NCBI GenBank assembly: GCA_020310875.1
Contig: CM035430.1
Location: 103,393,431-103,457,430, forward strand
Reading direction: 5' to 3'
Length of the DNA stretch: 64,000 nt
Source: Ceratopteris richardii
Lineage: Eukaryota; Streptophyta; Polypodiopsida; Polypodiales; Pteridaceae
Under the pieces are notes generated by a model. It was not told the DNA's origin. It was given only the letters and a program-made list of their open reading frames with translations, and made no database searches. Shown here piece by piece: positions 1 to 21,208 of this stretch (positions are counted from its first letter, which is position 1; each line of letters opens with the position of its first letter). The position numbers were made by a program, and so were the translations under genes.

Positions 1-44
1 TGTGTGGGGGTGTGTGGTGGTTCCCAGAAGACTCAGATCAATAC

Positions 45-9700
<9,656 letters not shown>

Positions 9701-9830
9701 AGCCAAGCTCCCCCAAAGTGATTCCAAGAGCTGAGAGAGCAAAGCAGATAGCCGGTATGCCAAACGCACGTGGTTTAGGACCCTCGATGTTTTTATATCA
9801 GCTTTAAAGGGAAGACGAGGAAGATGACGA
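9701..9830 (-). promoter_or_regulatory. RPB6 5' leader and candidate core promoter
   Basis: Reading leftward into the gene, a TATA-like word TGATATAAAA lies at 9800-9791, about 90 bp before the start codon. A G-box core CACGTG lies at 9767-9772. Both are in a plausible place for a small plant housekeeping gene, but the transcription start is not visible and a TATA-like word in AT-rich DNA is weak evidence. Confidence 0.4.
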
Positions 9831-11149
9831 TGATGTACAATTGCTCCTTTATTAATTCTTTTTTTCTCAATATAATAATAATAATAATTTTCAAGACTGC
9901 CAATGTCTTTCGAGTATAAAGCAAACAATCACTCCGGGTGAGAGCTAGGTTTATCTCATTCCAAGTACAATGCAAGCAATCAAAGTGGACGAGGAAAGTA
10001 TGAGAACCAAAACTATGTGTGTAATGCTTTTGAGAATAATGTGTTGGGTATGATTACACTATTTTTTATGAGAAATAGAAAATAAAAATTGTGTGTATAA
10101 TCGTTTAGAGAATATTGTGTTGGGCATGACCACACAATTTTGGAGATCAAAGATAAAATATAATAGAAGAAGATATACAAAGTCTTTGGGGGAAGGTAGG
10201 GTCGAACCCATCTAAAACTTGGGAAATATAGTAATGTTATGAGTTTCTCGATACAAAATTTCTAATTTTCTTAGTTGTCTCATTGACTTCTTGTGGCATT
10301 GACATTCTTGTTGTTGAATAGTTATTGGGGGGGGGGGGGGGGGGGGGGGGGGGCATTCCTTTTGTTTTCATCTATGCATTCTTTTTATTATGCTACTTTT
10401 TCTTGTTTGAGCTTCTCCCTCTCGTGGTTCTTTGTCCCTTCTCATATCTACACACAAAGGTAATGTTAGTAAAGAAGGAATGGTTTGAATAAATGCTATC
10501 ATTGATGGGCGACAAATGAGTGGAAGTGACTCTTCACCTTACAAAATGACTTTTCATGCTCTTTTTGCTTCACCTTCCACCAATCTTGACCTTTGATGCT
10601 TCATGTCTCCAAAAAGATAAGTTCTCCATTTTGGATGACTCTTGGGAAACATAGTGTGACTTTGAACCTTTAGTTTAGTGCTTGAGATTTCCATATGGTA
10701 ATCCATGAGCCCTGGAATTTCAATATTCCCCCTCAAGCTCAACCTTCATTGACCTTCATCTTAGATCCTTTGTAGATATGATGTGATGAAGCTTCTAACA
10801 CCATGAGGAATGACTTATGACTCTCCATATAACCAGTCATATGTTTTTTAGTCATTGTATCTCTAGCTTCAGCTACCTCACAAGATCCCTTAGCAGGTTA
10901 TTGGTGTTAATTATAAGTCAAGGCCGCAATGTTCAATGCGTTAGTGAAGAGACATCATGGCCAATCTACTCACAAGTCGGTGAAGAGGTTACAGGAATAG
11001 ACTTCAAGGGCTCTATCTCAGTAAGATATTCTTGCATGCTCAAAAAATCATCAATCTCACACATAGTGCCTTTTTCATGGATTCTACTAGGGGTCTCTAT
11101 AATGCAGTCTTCTAAGAAGGTGTGGATGGTTCATCCTTGGAACTCTTAA
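9831..11149. other. Intergenic stretch upstream of RPB6; mostly unrecognised
   Basis: This holds an ATAATA tract (about 9870-9888), the poly(G) run, and AT-rich DNA with short repeated motifs such as GAGAATA and TGTGTTGGG-type words near 10030-10130. From about 10550 to 11140 there is mixed sequence with a TCTAACACCATGAGG word near 10795 that faintly resembles an LTR/primer-site border, but no matching LTR was found. I see no gene. Confidence 0.4.
10327..10353 (+). repeat. Homopolymer run of 27 G
   Basis: Twenty-seven consecutive G residues follow GTTATT and precede CATTCC. This is exceptionally long for a G homopolymer; its true length may differ from that recorded because such runs are hard to sequence and assemble. 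Confidence 0.95.
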
Positions 11150-11898
11150 AGATATCATACCTGAGTGTAAATCGAGTATGGCACAGTAAGTCGTCTATCC
11201 GAGGAATATGGTATCTATTTTTAATTGTCATTTTTTTTAGGCCTCAAAATTCAATGCACATCCTATAAGTTTTAATTTTTTTCTCAACATGAAGAATGAG
11301 GGCTCCAAAGGGAGAAGAACTAGGCCTTATAAGTCATTTCTGAAGTAAATATTTAACTTGTTTTTCTGTTTCCTTTTGGTGAAAAGGGTCATGCCTATAA
11401 GGTGCTTTATGAGGAGGAACTATTAAGAAGTTGATATGTATTATGGTCAAAGGATCCTCAAGACGTTGGTAGTATAGAAGGATAATTGGACATAAAACAA
11501 TCCCTGTCAGCTGTCATAAAACGTTTATGTGCATCAGAAAGGGTGTGAGTAAAATCATTCATGACATTTACAAAAATGATGCATGAATTGTAACCTTTCC
11601 TAAATGCATGTTTTAACTGAGTATGACTATTCATGGAAATGGTTGGAATTCATGCCTTGCATACAAGGAAATGAGTTTACCTTTAAATTCAAAATTAAAT
11701 GTATGTGTATGATAGCCAATATGTGGGTTATAATGATGACAAAAAGGCATACCAAGTATAACATGGTAGGACTGCAAAGGGGCAATTAAAAATGTTTGTG
11801 CATCTACATATGAACCTATGAAAATCTTAATGTCATGCACTTCACTTGTTGCATTATATCGAGTTCCTTGAAATGTAGCCTTCACTTATACAAGGAAG
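11150..11898 (-). mobile_element. Old Ty3/gypsy element E, left part (protease and RT remnants)
   Basis: On the minus strand, 11885-11631 carries a retropepsin-region signature (SYHVILGMPFCHHYNPHI style, after a TFLIAPL stretch), and further left lies reverse-transcriptase sequence with the gypsy words KETEKQVKYLLQK and IKNRYHIPRIDDLL. Both are decayed. The gag half of what appears to be the same element lies beyond the copia insertion, at about 35300-36600, in the same orientation. This supports one gypsy copy split by copia A1. No left LTR was found, so E is truncated. Old, with many breaks. Confidence 0.7.
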
Positions 11899-12129
11899 TG
11901 TTGATATATTTTGGTAGTGATGTGTGTGAACACACTAGGACCACTGGGGTAATTTTTTCCCTCTTTAGGAGGTTTTTTTCCCTTGGCTTGTATATATGCA
12001 TATAACCCTAATGGGTCACTTACATTTGTACATTCTCTTGGTAATACATTCAATATTGTGTGTTGTGCTCCAAGCTTCTTCTTCTTCCTTGTGATGTTCG
12101 CATGCTTCTAGAGACCTCAAACTCCAACA
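11899..12129 (+). repeat. A1 5' LTR
   Basis: 231 bp, starting TGTTGATATATTTTGG and ending ACTCCAACA, with a TATA-like GTATATATG in the middle. It is followed directly by a degenerate primer site resembling TGGTATCAGAGC. It is matched by the split 3' LTR at 34370-35292. Confidence 0.88.
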
Positions 12130-12425
12130 ATTCCTATCATAGTAGGTCGTCGCTTCATCTAGGGTATCATCGACACCCCTCCAGTCACAGTCTCAAAATA
12201 GCATGAAAACTTGTGAGCACATTTGTGGTGATTAGAAGCCTCCGAATGCACTATTGCAATGCTTCTGTAGGCAATTTTGTTTTTTTGTGCCAAACATATA
12301 TATAGGTTTTGGTTCACCAATATAAACTCCTCAAAGTCTTCTATAGGTTTAGCAAAACTCGCCAGGGTAGTTCTATTCAACTTTTTGTGATACACTCATT
12401 TTTCTACATTAGGGTATTTTATTGA

Positions 12426-15016
12426 GTGGCCATGGTTGAAAGCAGTGATGTATTCCATATGTTGGATGTTGAGGATAAGTTGGATGGTACCAATTACCCA
12501 TTATGGGCATATATGATACGTCATGTATTTGTTGCAAAAGGATTGTGGATTATTGTGCACGCTGTTGAAAAATGTCCTACTACATCTACAAATACAGTTA
12601 CTGGAGGTGATGCGAATGGCGTTAAAGATTATGTTCTTAATGTCATGTTCATGCAACGATTCTTGTTGTGGTTCCTCCTATGCCTCGTGTAGAGAAACTT
12701 TGTTGGAATGGCATAGATGCTTAGGCACATGCATTGATAGCCTTGTCTATCAAACATGCCATTATTCCTCAAATTTGCTCCTGCACAACCACAAAGGATG
12801 CTTGGGATACACTTACCACTTTATACCGAGCAAGGAATGAGGCCCTTGTTGCTTACCTCCGAAAACAGTTGGAGAGTGAGCACATGAATGAAGGAGATTC
12901 CGTGAATATTTTTTTAACAAAGATCAAAGATATGAAGGGGCAATCGATTTCTGCTAATGAAGTCTTGCCAGACAGTTCACTTATGTAGGCTGTTCTAAAT
13001 GTTCTTCTAGATTCATATCAGAGTTTTGCTTCTACTCTTTGATTGATGATGAAAGGAAATCCAAATGCCTTAACATTTGAGGAATTAGTCTTTGTTATGT
13101 TGCAGAAAGATCAGACTAGGTAAAATAGGCCCATTAAGTGTGTTGAAGTTCAAGCTTTCCTAGCTAGTCAAAAGGGCAAAGGTAAATGGAGCTCATCTAC
13201 TAGTAAGCAAAACATGATGATTCTGCACAATCAAAGAAGGATGATAAAGACAAGAAGAAAACAGAAAAGCATAAAATGTTCTGCAAATATTGTAAAGGAA
13301 TTGATCATGTCATAAAGAGTTGTCCAAATTTGGCTGCAAAAAAGACAAAGAAAAAAGAGGTTGGAATGGTTGTTGCAAAGGCCTCTACACCCAAATCAGA
13401 GTCTGCAAATCTTGTACAGAATGAAGAATGGGCATTTACTATTGTTTGCAATCATGACCCATCTTCTCATGAATAGTGTATATCTATAGTAGACTCAGAT
13501 GTTTGGTATGTTGGTAGTGGGGCAACCAAACATATTACCTCCCAATGCAGTTTCTTCACTTCACTTGAGCCTTCCCCTATAGGGAATACTATCACATGCA
13601 CCAAAAACTCCTCTTATCTTGTCATGGGAGTTGGTAAGATCATTCTAAATACTGCTGATGGTAGTTCTTTTACATTGTTAGATGCTTTATTTGTGCGAAG
13701 GATCAATAAAAATATGTCATTAGTTTCAGCATTAGCCAAGATTGGCTTGGTTGTGAAATTTGTTGATGAAAAATGTACAGTTCATGATCTATCAAATGGT
13801 GATGTCATTATTACTTTTGGCATTTTATTTCATGGGCTATATAAGCTCATAGATTATGCAAAATATGTGAACGATTTAGCATGTGTGGTTCAAGATTCTC
13901 AAGCTATGTCGGATGCAAAGCTTGGCATGCATGCTTTGATCATTTGAATTTTGCTAGTTTACTATGCCTGCAAAAATCTAAAATGGTGTCCCCTCTGCCC
14001 AAACTTGAGGCACCTCCTTCCCAATAGATGGTTGAGTATGAGCTACTTAGAAGTTGAAGCTTGCTCACACTGATGTTTATGGTCCTATGCAAACAACTTC
14101 TTTTGGCAACTACCTTTGCTTGACTTTCATTGATGATTTTTCCAGGCTTGCATGGGTATATCCATTGAAAGAAAAGTCCAAAGTGTTTATGTGATTCAAA
14201 CAGTTCCTCATTTTGGCTGAAAATCTATGAGCATGTAAAATGGGCACCCTTCGTTTTGATCGAGGGGGGGAAATATATGTCTTCTCATTCTAATGCATTT
14301 CTCGCTGAACCTGGGATAAAACATCAGTGTATACTATTGTATACACATCAATAGAATGGAGTTGTTGAAAGGAAGAACATGTCAATCACGGAGATGGCGA
14401 GGTGTATGGTCAAGAGTCAGGTTTTACTACATAGTTTGTGGCTTGAGGCTATTATGTGTGTAGCATATGTACTTAATAGGTGTGCCACTAAAGCATTTTA
14501 GTTTATCACTCCATATGAGGCTTGGCATAGTTGCAAGCCATATGTTGCTCATCTGCATGTTTTTGGTTGTTTGGCATATGCATTAGTGCCTGAACAACAA
14601 TGCAAGAAATTGGATGACAAAGTAGTGAAATGTATTTTTGTTGGGTATAGTTCTAAAAGCAAAGGCTATTGTCTGTATCATCCGTAGACTAAACGCATTT
14701 TGTTTAGCCATGATGTTGTTTTTGTGGAAGATGTAATTCAACCATTACTTTCATGTACTAAGGAGACATCAATTAGCCCTAAAGATGTGTATGACACTTT
14801 GCTTCCTCTTTTTAATAGTGGGCACTCTAGTGCTAGTCCAAATGATGCAATTACTCAGGCTTTGCACGTTCTACATGATGATGCAGATCATTCCATTTTT
14901 GATGCAATACATGATGCACTTGTTGATGAGAGGTGTGATATAGAGGAGGCAAAAACTATGCCTAAATGGCTGGTGTAGACTTTGTGAGATAGCAAATTAG
15001 ATGCACCTCTATCATA
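12426..15016 (+). mobile_element. A1 gag, zinc knuckle, protease and integrase region (remnant)
   Basis: The gag start MVESSDVFHMLDVEDKLDG is followed by KLDGTNYPLWAYM, a copia gag (UBN2-like) hallmark. A zinc knuckle FCKYCKGIDHVIKSC (CX2CX4HX4C) lies near 13280, protease-region words near 13500-13900, and integrase with the VERKNMSI-type core and a C-terminal YSSKSKGY region up to about 14978. It is the same protein plan as A2 and A3. Decayed. Confidence 0.82.
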
Positions 15017-15247
15017 TGTTGATATATTTAGGTATTGATGTGTGTGAACACTCTAGGACCGCCAGGGCATTTTTTTCCCTCTTTAGGAGTTTTCTTTCCC
15101 TAGCTTGTATATATGCCTATTGCCCTAACGGGCTACTTATCTTTTGTACATTCTAGTGGTAATATATTCAGTAGTGTGTGTTGTGCTCCAAGCTTCTTCT
15201 TCTTCCTTGTGCTATTAGCATGCCTCTGTAGACGTCTAACTCCAATT
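15017..15247 (+). repeat. A2 5' LTR
   Basis: 231 bp, TGTTGATATATTTAGG to TCTAACTCCAATT. It matches 19904-20132 and the A3 LTR at 37937-38161. The primer site follows after two bases. Confidence 0.9.
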
Positions 15248-18200
15248 ATTGGTATCAGAGCAGGTCGCCGCTTCATCTAGGGCATCGTCGACACTCCTCC
15301 AGTCACAGTCTCAGAATCGCATGAAATTTGGTATGCATACTCAAAGTGATTAGAAGATAAAAATAACTTTGCTCTGTCGTGCTAAAATTGCAATTTGAGC
15401 TCGTTTCGACCTCCGAACACACTATCATAGCCCTTGTGTAGGCTATTTTGTCTTTTGTGCCAAAGATATATACAAGTTTTGGTTCGCCGCTACAAGTGTC
15501 TCAAAGTCTACTACAGGTCTAGCAGAACTTGTTTGGGTACTTCTGATCAAATTTTTCAGATATAATCATTTTTTGCATCAAGGTATTTTAGTCAGTGGCC
15601 GTGGCTGAAAGCAATGATGTATTCCGTATGTTGGCTGTTGAGGATAAGTTGGATGGTACCAATTATCCGTTGTGGGCTTATATTATGCATCATTGATTGG
15701 TTGAAAAAGGATTATGGAATATTATGCAGGGTGTTGAAAGATGTCCTCTTACACCTGCAAATACAGGTACTGAAGTTGATGTAGATGGTGTCGAAGATTG
15801 TGATATTCTGCATATTCCTATTTGTGTTGTTGTTTCTATTGCATCTACTATAGAGCGAATTCATTGGGATGGCAGAGATGCTCAGGCACATGCATTGATA
15901 GCTTTGTCTGTCAAACATGCCATTATTCCTCACATACACTCTTGCAAAACAACTAAGGATGCTTGGGATACACTTACCACATTGTACCAAGCTAGGAATG
16001 AGGCTCATGTTACTTACCTCCGAAACAGTTGGAGAGTGAGCACATGAATGAAGGTGATTCTATGGACATTTTTTTGACAAAGATCAAGGATTTGAAGGAA
16101 CAATTGATTTCTGCTAATGAAGTCCTTCCTGACAGTTCACTTGTGCAGACTGTTCTGAATGGTCTTCACGACTCATATTAGAGTTTTGCTTCTACTCTTC
16201 TTTTGATCATGAAAGGCAATCCAAATGCCTTAACATTTGAAGAGTTAGTTTCTGTTTTGTTGGAGGAAGATCAGTCTAGGCGGAACTGGTCTATTATGCG
16301 TGTTGCAGACCAAGCTTTCCTGGCTAGTCAAAAGGAAAATGGAACTATTCTACTAGTAAGCAAAAATTTGCTAATTCTGCATAATCAAAGAAGGAAGATA
16401 AAGATAAGAAGAAATCAGAAAAGCAAAAATTGTTTTGCAAATATTGTAAAGCAAATGATCATGTCATTAAGAGGTGTCCAAAACTGGCTACTAAAGAGGC
16501 AAAGAAGAAAGACGCTATAATGGTTGTTGCAGAGGCTTCTACACCAAAAACAAAGTCTACTAATCTTGTGTAGGATGAAGAATGGGTGTTTACTACTGTT
16601 TGTAGTTTTGAACCATCTTCTCATGAGCAGTGCATGTCTCCAGTAGACTCAGATGTTTGGTACTTTGATAGTGGGGTGACCAAACATATTACCTCACAAC
16701 ATAGTTTCTTCTTTTCACTCTAGCCTGCCCCTACAGGGAATACTTTTACATGCGCCAACAACTCCTCTTATACTGTTATAGGAGTTGGTAAGATCATTCT
16801 GACTACTACTGATGGTAGTTCTTTCACTTTGTTAGATGCTTTATTTGTACCAAGGATCAAGAAAAATTTGTTATCAGTTTTGGCTTTAGCCAAGATTGGC
16901 TTGGTTGTGAAATTTGTTGATGGCAGGTGTACAATTCATGATCTGTCAAATGGCGACATGATTATTTCTTCTGGCATTTTATCTCATGGACTGTATAAGC
17001 TCATAGATTATGAAAAATATGTGAATGATTCAGCATGTGAAGTACATTATTCTCATGCTATGTCAGATGCAAAGCTTTGGCATGCACACTTTTGTCATCT
17101 GAATTTTGCTAGTTTGCTACGCCTGCAGAAATCTGAAATGGTGTCCTCTTTGCCTAAACTTGAGGCATCCGGAAAACATGTCTGTAAACGCTGTATTTTG
17201 GGCAAAATGCACCATTCCTCCTTTCCAAAAGATGGTTCAGTTCGGGCTACTCGAAAATTGCAGCTTGTACATAGTGATGTCTGTGGTCCTATGCATACAC
17301 CTTCTTTTGGAAACTATCTTTACTTCGTGACTTTCATTGATGATTTCTCCAGGCATGCATGGGTATATCCACTCAAAGCAAAGTCCAAGGTGTTTATGTG
17401 CTTCAAACAATTTTTGAAAATCTATCATCATGTAAAATGGGCACCCTCCATTTTGATCAATGGGGGGAATATATGTCTTCTGACTATAATGCATTTCTGG
17501 GTGAATGTGGCATAAAACATCAGTGTACAGTGTCGTATACACCTCAACAGAATGGAGTTGTTGAATGGAAGAATAGGTCACTCATGAAGATAGCGAGGTG
17601 TATGGTCAAGAGTCAAGATTTACCACATAGTTTCTGGCCTGAGGTTGTCATGTGTGTAGCATATGTACTTAATAGGTGTCCCACTAAAGTGCTATAATAT
17701 ATCACTCCATATGAGGCTTGGCATGATCGCAAGCCATCTGTTGCTCATTTGTGTGTTTTTGGTTGTCTGGCATATGCATTAGTGCCTGAACAACATTACA
17801 GGAAATTGGACGATAAAGCAGTAAAATGTACTTTTGTTGGGTACAATTTTGTAAGCAAAGGCTATTGTCTATATCACCCACATACTAAACACATTTTGGT
17901 TAGCCGGGATGTTGTTTTTGTGGAAGATGTTATTCAACCCTTACTTTCATGTACGAAGGAGACATCTGTTAGCTCGAAAGACATGTATGATTCTTTGCTG
18001 CCTGTTTTTATAGGTGGATAGTCTAGTGTTGGTCCTAATGAGGCAACCTCTCAACCATTGGAGGTTTCATATGATGATGCAGATCGTTCCATTTCTGATG
18101 CAGATTTGCATGATGCACTTGTTGATGAGAGAGCTGATATTGAGGAGGCAAAAACTATGTTAAAATGGCGAGTGTAGACTTTGCGTGATAGCAAATTAGA

Positions 18201-18267
18201 TACACCTCTATCATACCGTACTCGTTGAGGCTCTCATAGTGCCTCGTTTGCATCAAATTGCTATGCT

Positions 18268-19830
18268 ATGGCTGCATCTAGTCTCTGTGATGAGATTGAA
18301 CCTATTTCGTTTGATGAAGCACAAAACTCTGAACATTGGATGGCTGCAATGCAATCTGAATATGATGATATTATGAAAAATGGTACTTGGTCTTTATGTG
18401 ACTTGCCTCCTGGCAAGAAGGCCATTAGCACTAAGCAAGTATACAATCTGAAGTGTAAACCTAATGGAACAGTTGATAGGTACAAGGCTAGGCCTATTGC
18501 AAAGGGTTATGTGCAAGAAAGAGGCATTGATTTTGATGAGACCTTTGCACCTACATGCCATATGAATAATGTTCGTAGCATATGTGCACTTGCAGCCCAT
18601 CATGGTTGGAATGTACATGAGTTGGACATTAAAATTGCATTTATGAATGGTGACTTGCATGAAGAAGTGTATGTTTTTCAGCCCCATGGCTTTTTGCAAA
18701 AAGGGCAGGAAAACTTGGTTTGTAGGTTAAAGAAGGCATTATATGGTTTAAAGCAAGCACCACGTGCTTGGTATGAAAAGATACATGCGTATCTGATTGC
18801 ACATGGTTTTGAGAATAGGTCAACTGAAAGCACCTTAAATGTTAAGTGTGCTAATGATGTGCTTCTGATCATTGTTGTCTATGTTGATGACATGCGGCTC
18901 ATTGGTCCTATAGAGAAGCATATTGTTTATTTCAAGGCTGATTTGCATGCCTCATTTGAGATGTCTAATTTGGGGCATTTGCATCATTATTTGGGCATTT
19001 AGTTTATGCAAGTTGATGGTGGAATGGCTTTCTGTCAAATGAAATATATTTACACATTATTGTAGTGTTTTGGCCTTAAAGACTGTAAGCCTATTGCCAT
19101 TCCAATGGAGATAGGTTTATGATTGAGTCTTCATGATGTTGGAGATGCATTTGATGTTGTTGTCTATCAGAAGGTTGTTGGATGCTTGATGTACTTATGC
19201 ATTACTCGACCAGATATTCAATTTGTTGTCTCACAGATGAGCAAGTTTATGCATTGCCCAGGTGTCAAGCATTGGCAGGTGCTTAAGTGCATCTTTCGCT
19301 ACTTGAGTGGTGCCCGACTACTTGGATTGTTTTATCCCAAGGGGGGATCACTACCACTAGAATGCTTTTTTTGACAGTGACTGGGTTGGTTGCTATGACA
19401 CTCGTGTGTCCACTAGTGGTTTTTGCTTCATGCTTGGTAGCTCATGCATATGTTGGCTGAGCAAGAAGCAGCCTATTGTGGCTACTTCCAATTGTGAGGC
19501 TGAGTATAGGGCAACTTTCATAGTGACTATTGAGTGTGTGTTGCTCAGACGCCTTATGGCTGATTTGGGTGTTGGTTAGTCTTTTGCCACCACCATCTTC
19601 ACTATAGTCAGAACACATTGGCAGTTGTGAGGAACCATGCATTCCATGCTTGCACTAAGCACATTGAGGTGCATTATCATTATGTCAGGGAGAGGTACTC
19701 TGTTGGGGAGTTCAGCTTGGCATATGTGCCCACACAAGAGAACATTGGAGACCTTTTCACAAAGGCTCTGCCTAGGGAGAATTTTGAAGCTTTCCGCAAA
19801 CCTTTGGGCTTACTTCCTTTTGTGGATTGA
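18268..19830 (+). mobile_element. A2 reverse transcriptase and RNase H region (remnant)
   Basis: The longest recognisable pol part in A2: copia RT words WSLCDLPPGKKAI, ERGIDFDETFAPT, LKKALYGLKQAPRAWYEK and VYVDDM, then the RNase H region with KHIEVHYHYVRER and LFTKALPRENF near the end. Function in an intact relative: copying the element RNA into DNA. This copy is broken. Confidence 0.88.
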
Positions 19831-19903
19831 TTCCACATAGCTTGGCACTTCCTTATACATGATTGCTAGCTCTTTGTTCACCGCATCACTCCGAGGGGGG
19901 ATT

Positions 19904-20132
19904 TATTGATATATTTAGGTAGTGATGTGTGTGAACACTCTAGGACTGCCGGGGGTTTTTTCCCTCTTTAGGAGGTTTTTTCCCCCGGCTTGTATATACG
20001 CCTATTGCCCTAATGGGCTACTTATCTTTTGTACATTCTAGTGGTAATATATTCAGTATTGTGTGTTGTGCTCCAAGCTTCTTCTTCTTCCTTGTGCTGT
20101 TCGCGTGCTTCCGCAGACGTCTAACTCCAACA
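19904..20132 (+). repeat. A2 3' LTR
   Basis: 229 bp with the same internal words as the 5' copy (CACTCTAGGA, CCTATTGCCCTAA, CATTCTAGTGG) and ending TCCAACA. A1's pol sequence resumes right after it, at ATATCGTACTC. Confidence 0.9.
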
Positions 20133-20278
20133 ATATCGTACTCATTTAGGCTCTCATAGTGCTTCTTTTGCATCACATTGCTATGCTATGGCTGCATCTA
20201 GTCTTTGTGATGAGAATGAGCCTGTTTTGTTTGATGAAGCATAAAATTCAAAAAATTGGATGGTTGTTATGCAATCAG
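20133..20278 (+). mobile_element. A1 pol continuation between A2 and B
   Basis: This short segment resumes A1's frame neighbourhood after A2 (TCTCATAGTGCTTC, then the MAASSLCDENEP word) and stops at the target site ATCAG (20274-20278), where B is inserted. The sibling A3 shows the same sequence uninterrupted at about 41060-41220. Confidence 0.88.
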
Positions 20279-20460
20279 TGTAGAGAGTACATGTGTTGAA
20301 GCAAAATGAAAAGAAGAGTGTACTCACAAAAGAAAGAGTGTGAGACTCAAAGTGAGTGGCCAAGAAATGGGTAAACTCACATGGATTAGAAATGATAATG
20401 CCAAGAGCATGGAATAGGCTCTTCAAGCTTCTAATCAAATACAAATGGGGGGAGAGGCCC
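20279..20460 (-). repeat. Element B 3' LTR, outer piece
   Basis: The outer part of the left LTR, starting TGTAGAGAGTAC and matching 32453 onward, up to GGCCC at 20456-20460 where element C is inserted. The inner piece is 26740-26962. Confidence 0.9.
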
Positions 20461-21185
20461 TGTTGGAACCTTGAAGTTATGAAGGACCCATGAAGCTATG
20501 AAGGCTATGGAGTACTTGGAGGCCTCCCTTGAAGCTAAGGATACTTGGAGGCTCAAAGCCTTGTGTGGAAGTGTCTCAAATTTCCCACTTTTTCCTTTTC
20601 TATACAGGCTCTTCATAGGAACTCTCCCTTATTTCCTTTTTTGAGAAAACCCATAAAAACTCAACCTTATCCTTCTTTTTTGTAAAAGGCTTCTTTTTGA
20701 GTCTTTCCTTATTTTAGAAATGAGAGCTTTCTTTTGGATACGTGCAAGAGCTCTCTCTCTCTAAGAAGATTCCTTTTTTGATTTTCCCAACTACCTATCA
20801 TTTTTAGAATATCCTAGTTAATGAAGCATGTGGCCACTTGTACTCAACGGATCCCTCCTCCTCTCTTATATAAGGAGGGGCTCATTTTGTAAAAAGGAGG
20901 TCCCTTGGCCATGGCCTTGGCCTCCATGCTAATGGAAAGAAGGTTCATTTGGCTTCCACATTTCTCCTTGTGTGCTAGGCGTTGATCCATGTGTGTGGGT
21001 TTGGCACTTGGGGTTGGCTTGTGTGTGAGCATTGCCCTCCCTTGCTCCTTTTGACGTTGGCCATGGTGCCATTGTTCGTGGACGTGGGTGTGTGTGCATT
21101 GCTTGCACTTCTTGCAACTCCTCTTGGAAGAGCCTCTCACTTCCATGTGAGGTGGTTTGGGTTGGTTACTCCCCATACTTCAACA
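20461..21185 (+). repeat. Element C left LTR
   Basis: 725 bp, with a clear TATA box TATATAA at 20867-20873 inside CTCTTATATAAGGAGG. A 110-codon antisense open frame in it is duplicated in the other LTR; it has no recognisable domain and I do not call it a gene. Confidence 0.93.
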
Positions 21186-21208
21186 AAATTTGGCGCCGCT
21201 GCCGGGGA

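Larger units (their letters stand above)
15017..20132 (+). mobile_element. Ty1/copia element A2, nested in A1, both LTRs present, broken
   Basis: It has 5' LTR 15017-15247, primer site TGGTATCAGAGC at 15250-15261 (complementary to initiator tRNA-Met 3' end), gag from about 15600, CCHC knuckle near 16440, protease region about 16500-16850, integrase about 17050-17950, RT about 18270-19000 with VYVDDM, RNase H about 19120-19820, and 3' LTR 19904-20132 preceded by a purine-rich GAGGGGGG. It is inserted in A1 just upstream of A1's RT region. Only three bases (ATA) look duplicated at the site. The LTRs differ at about one position in eleven, so the insertion is not recent. About ten or more breaks. 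Confidence 0.9.

Noticed and set aside
10740-10860. LTR border of a further copia element near TCTAACACCATGAGG
   Set aside because: Only a faint primer-site resemblance, with no TG...CA pair, no second LTR and no element coding next to it.
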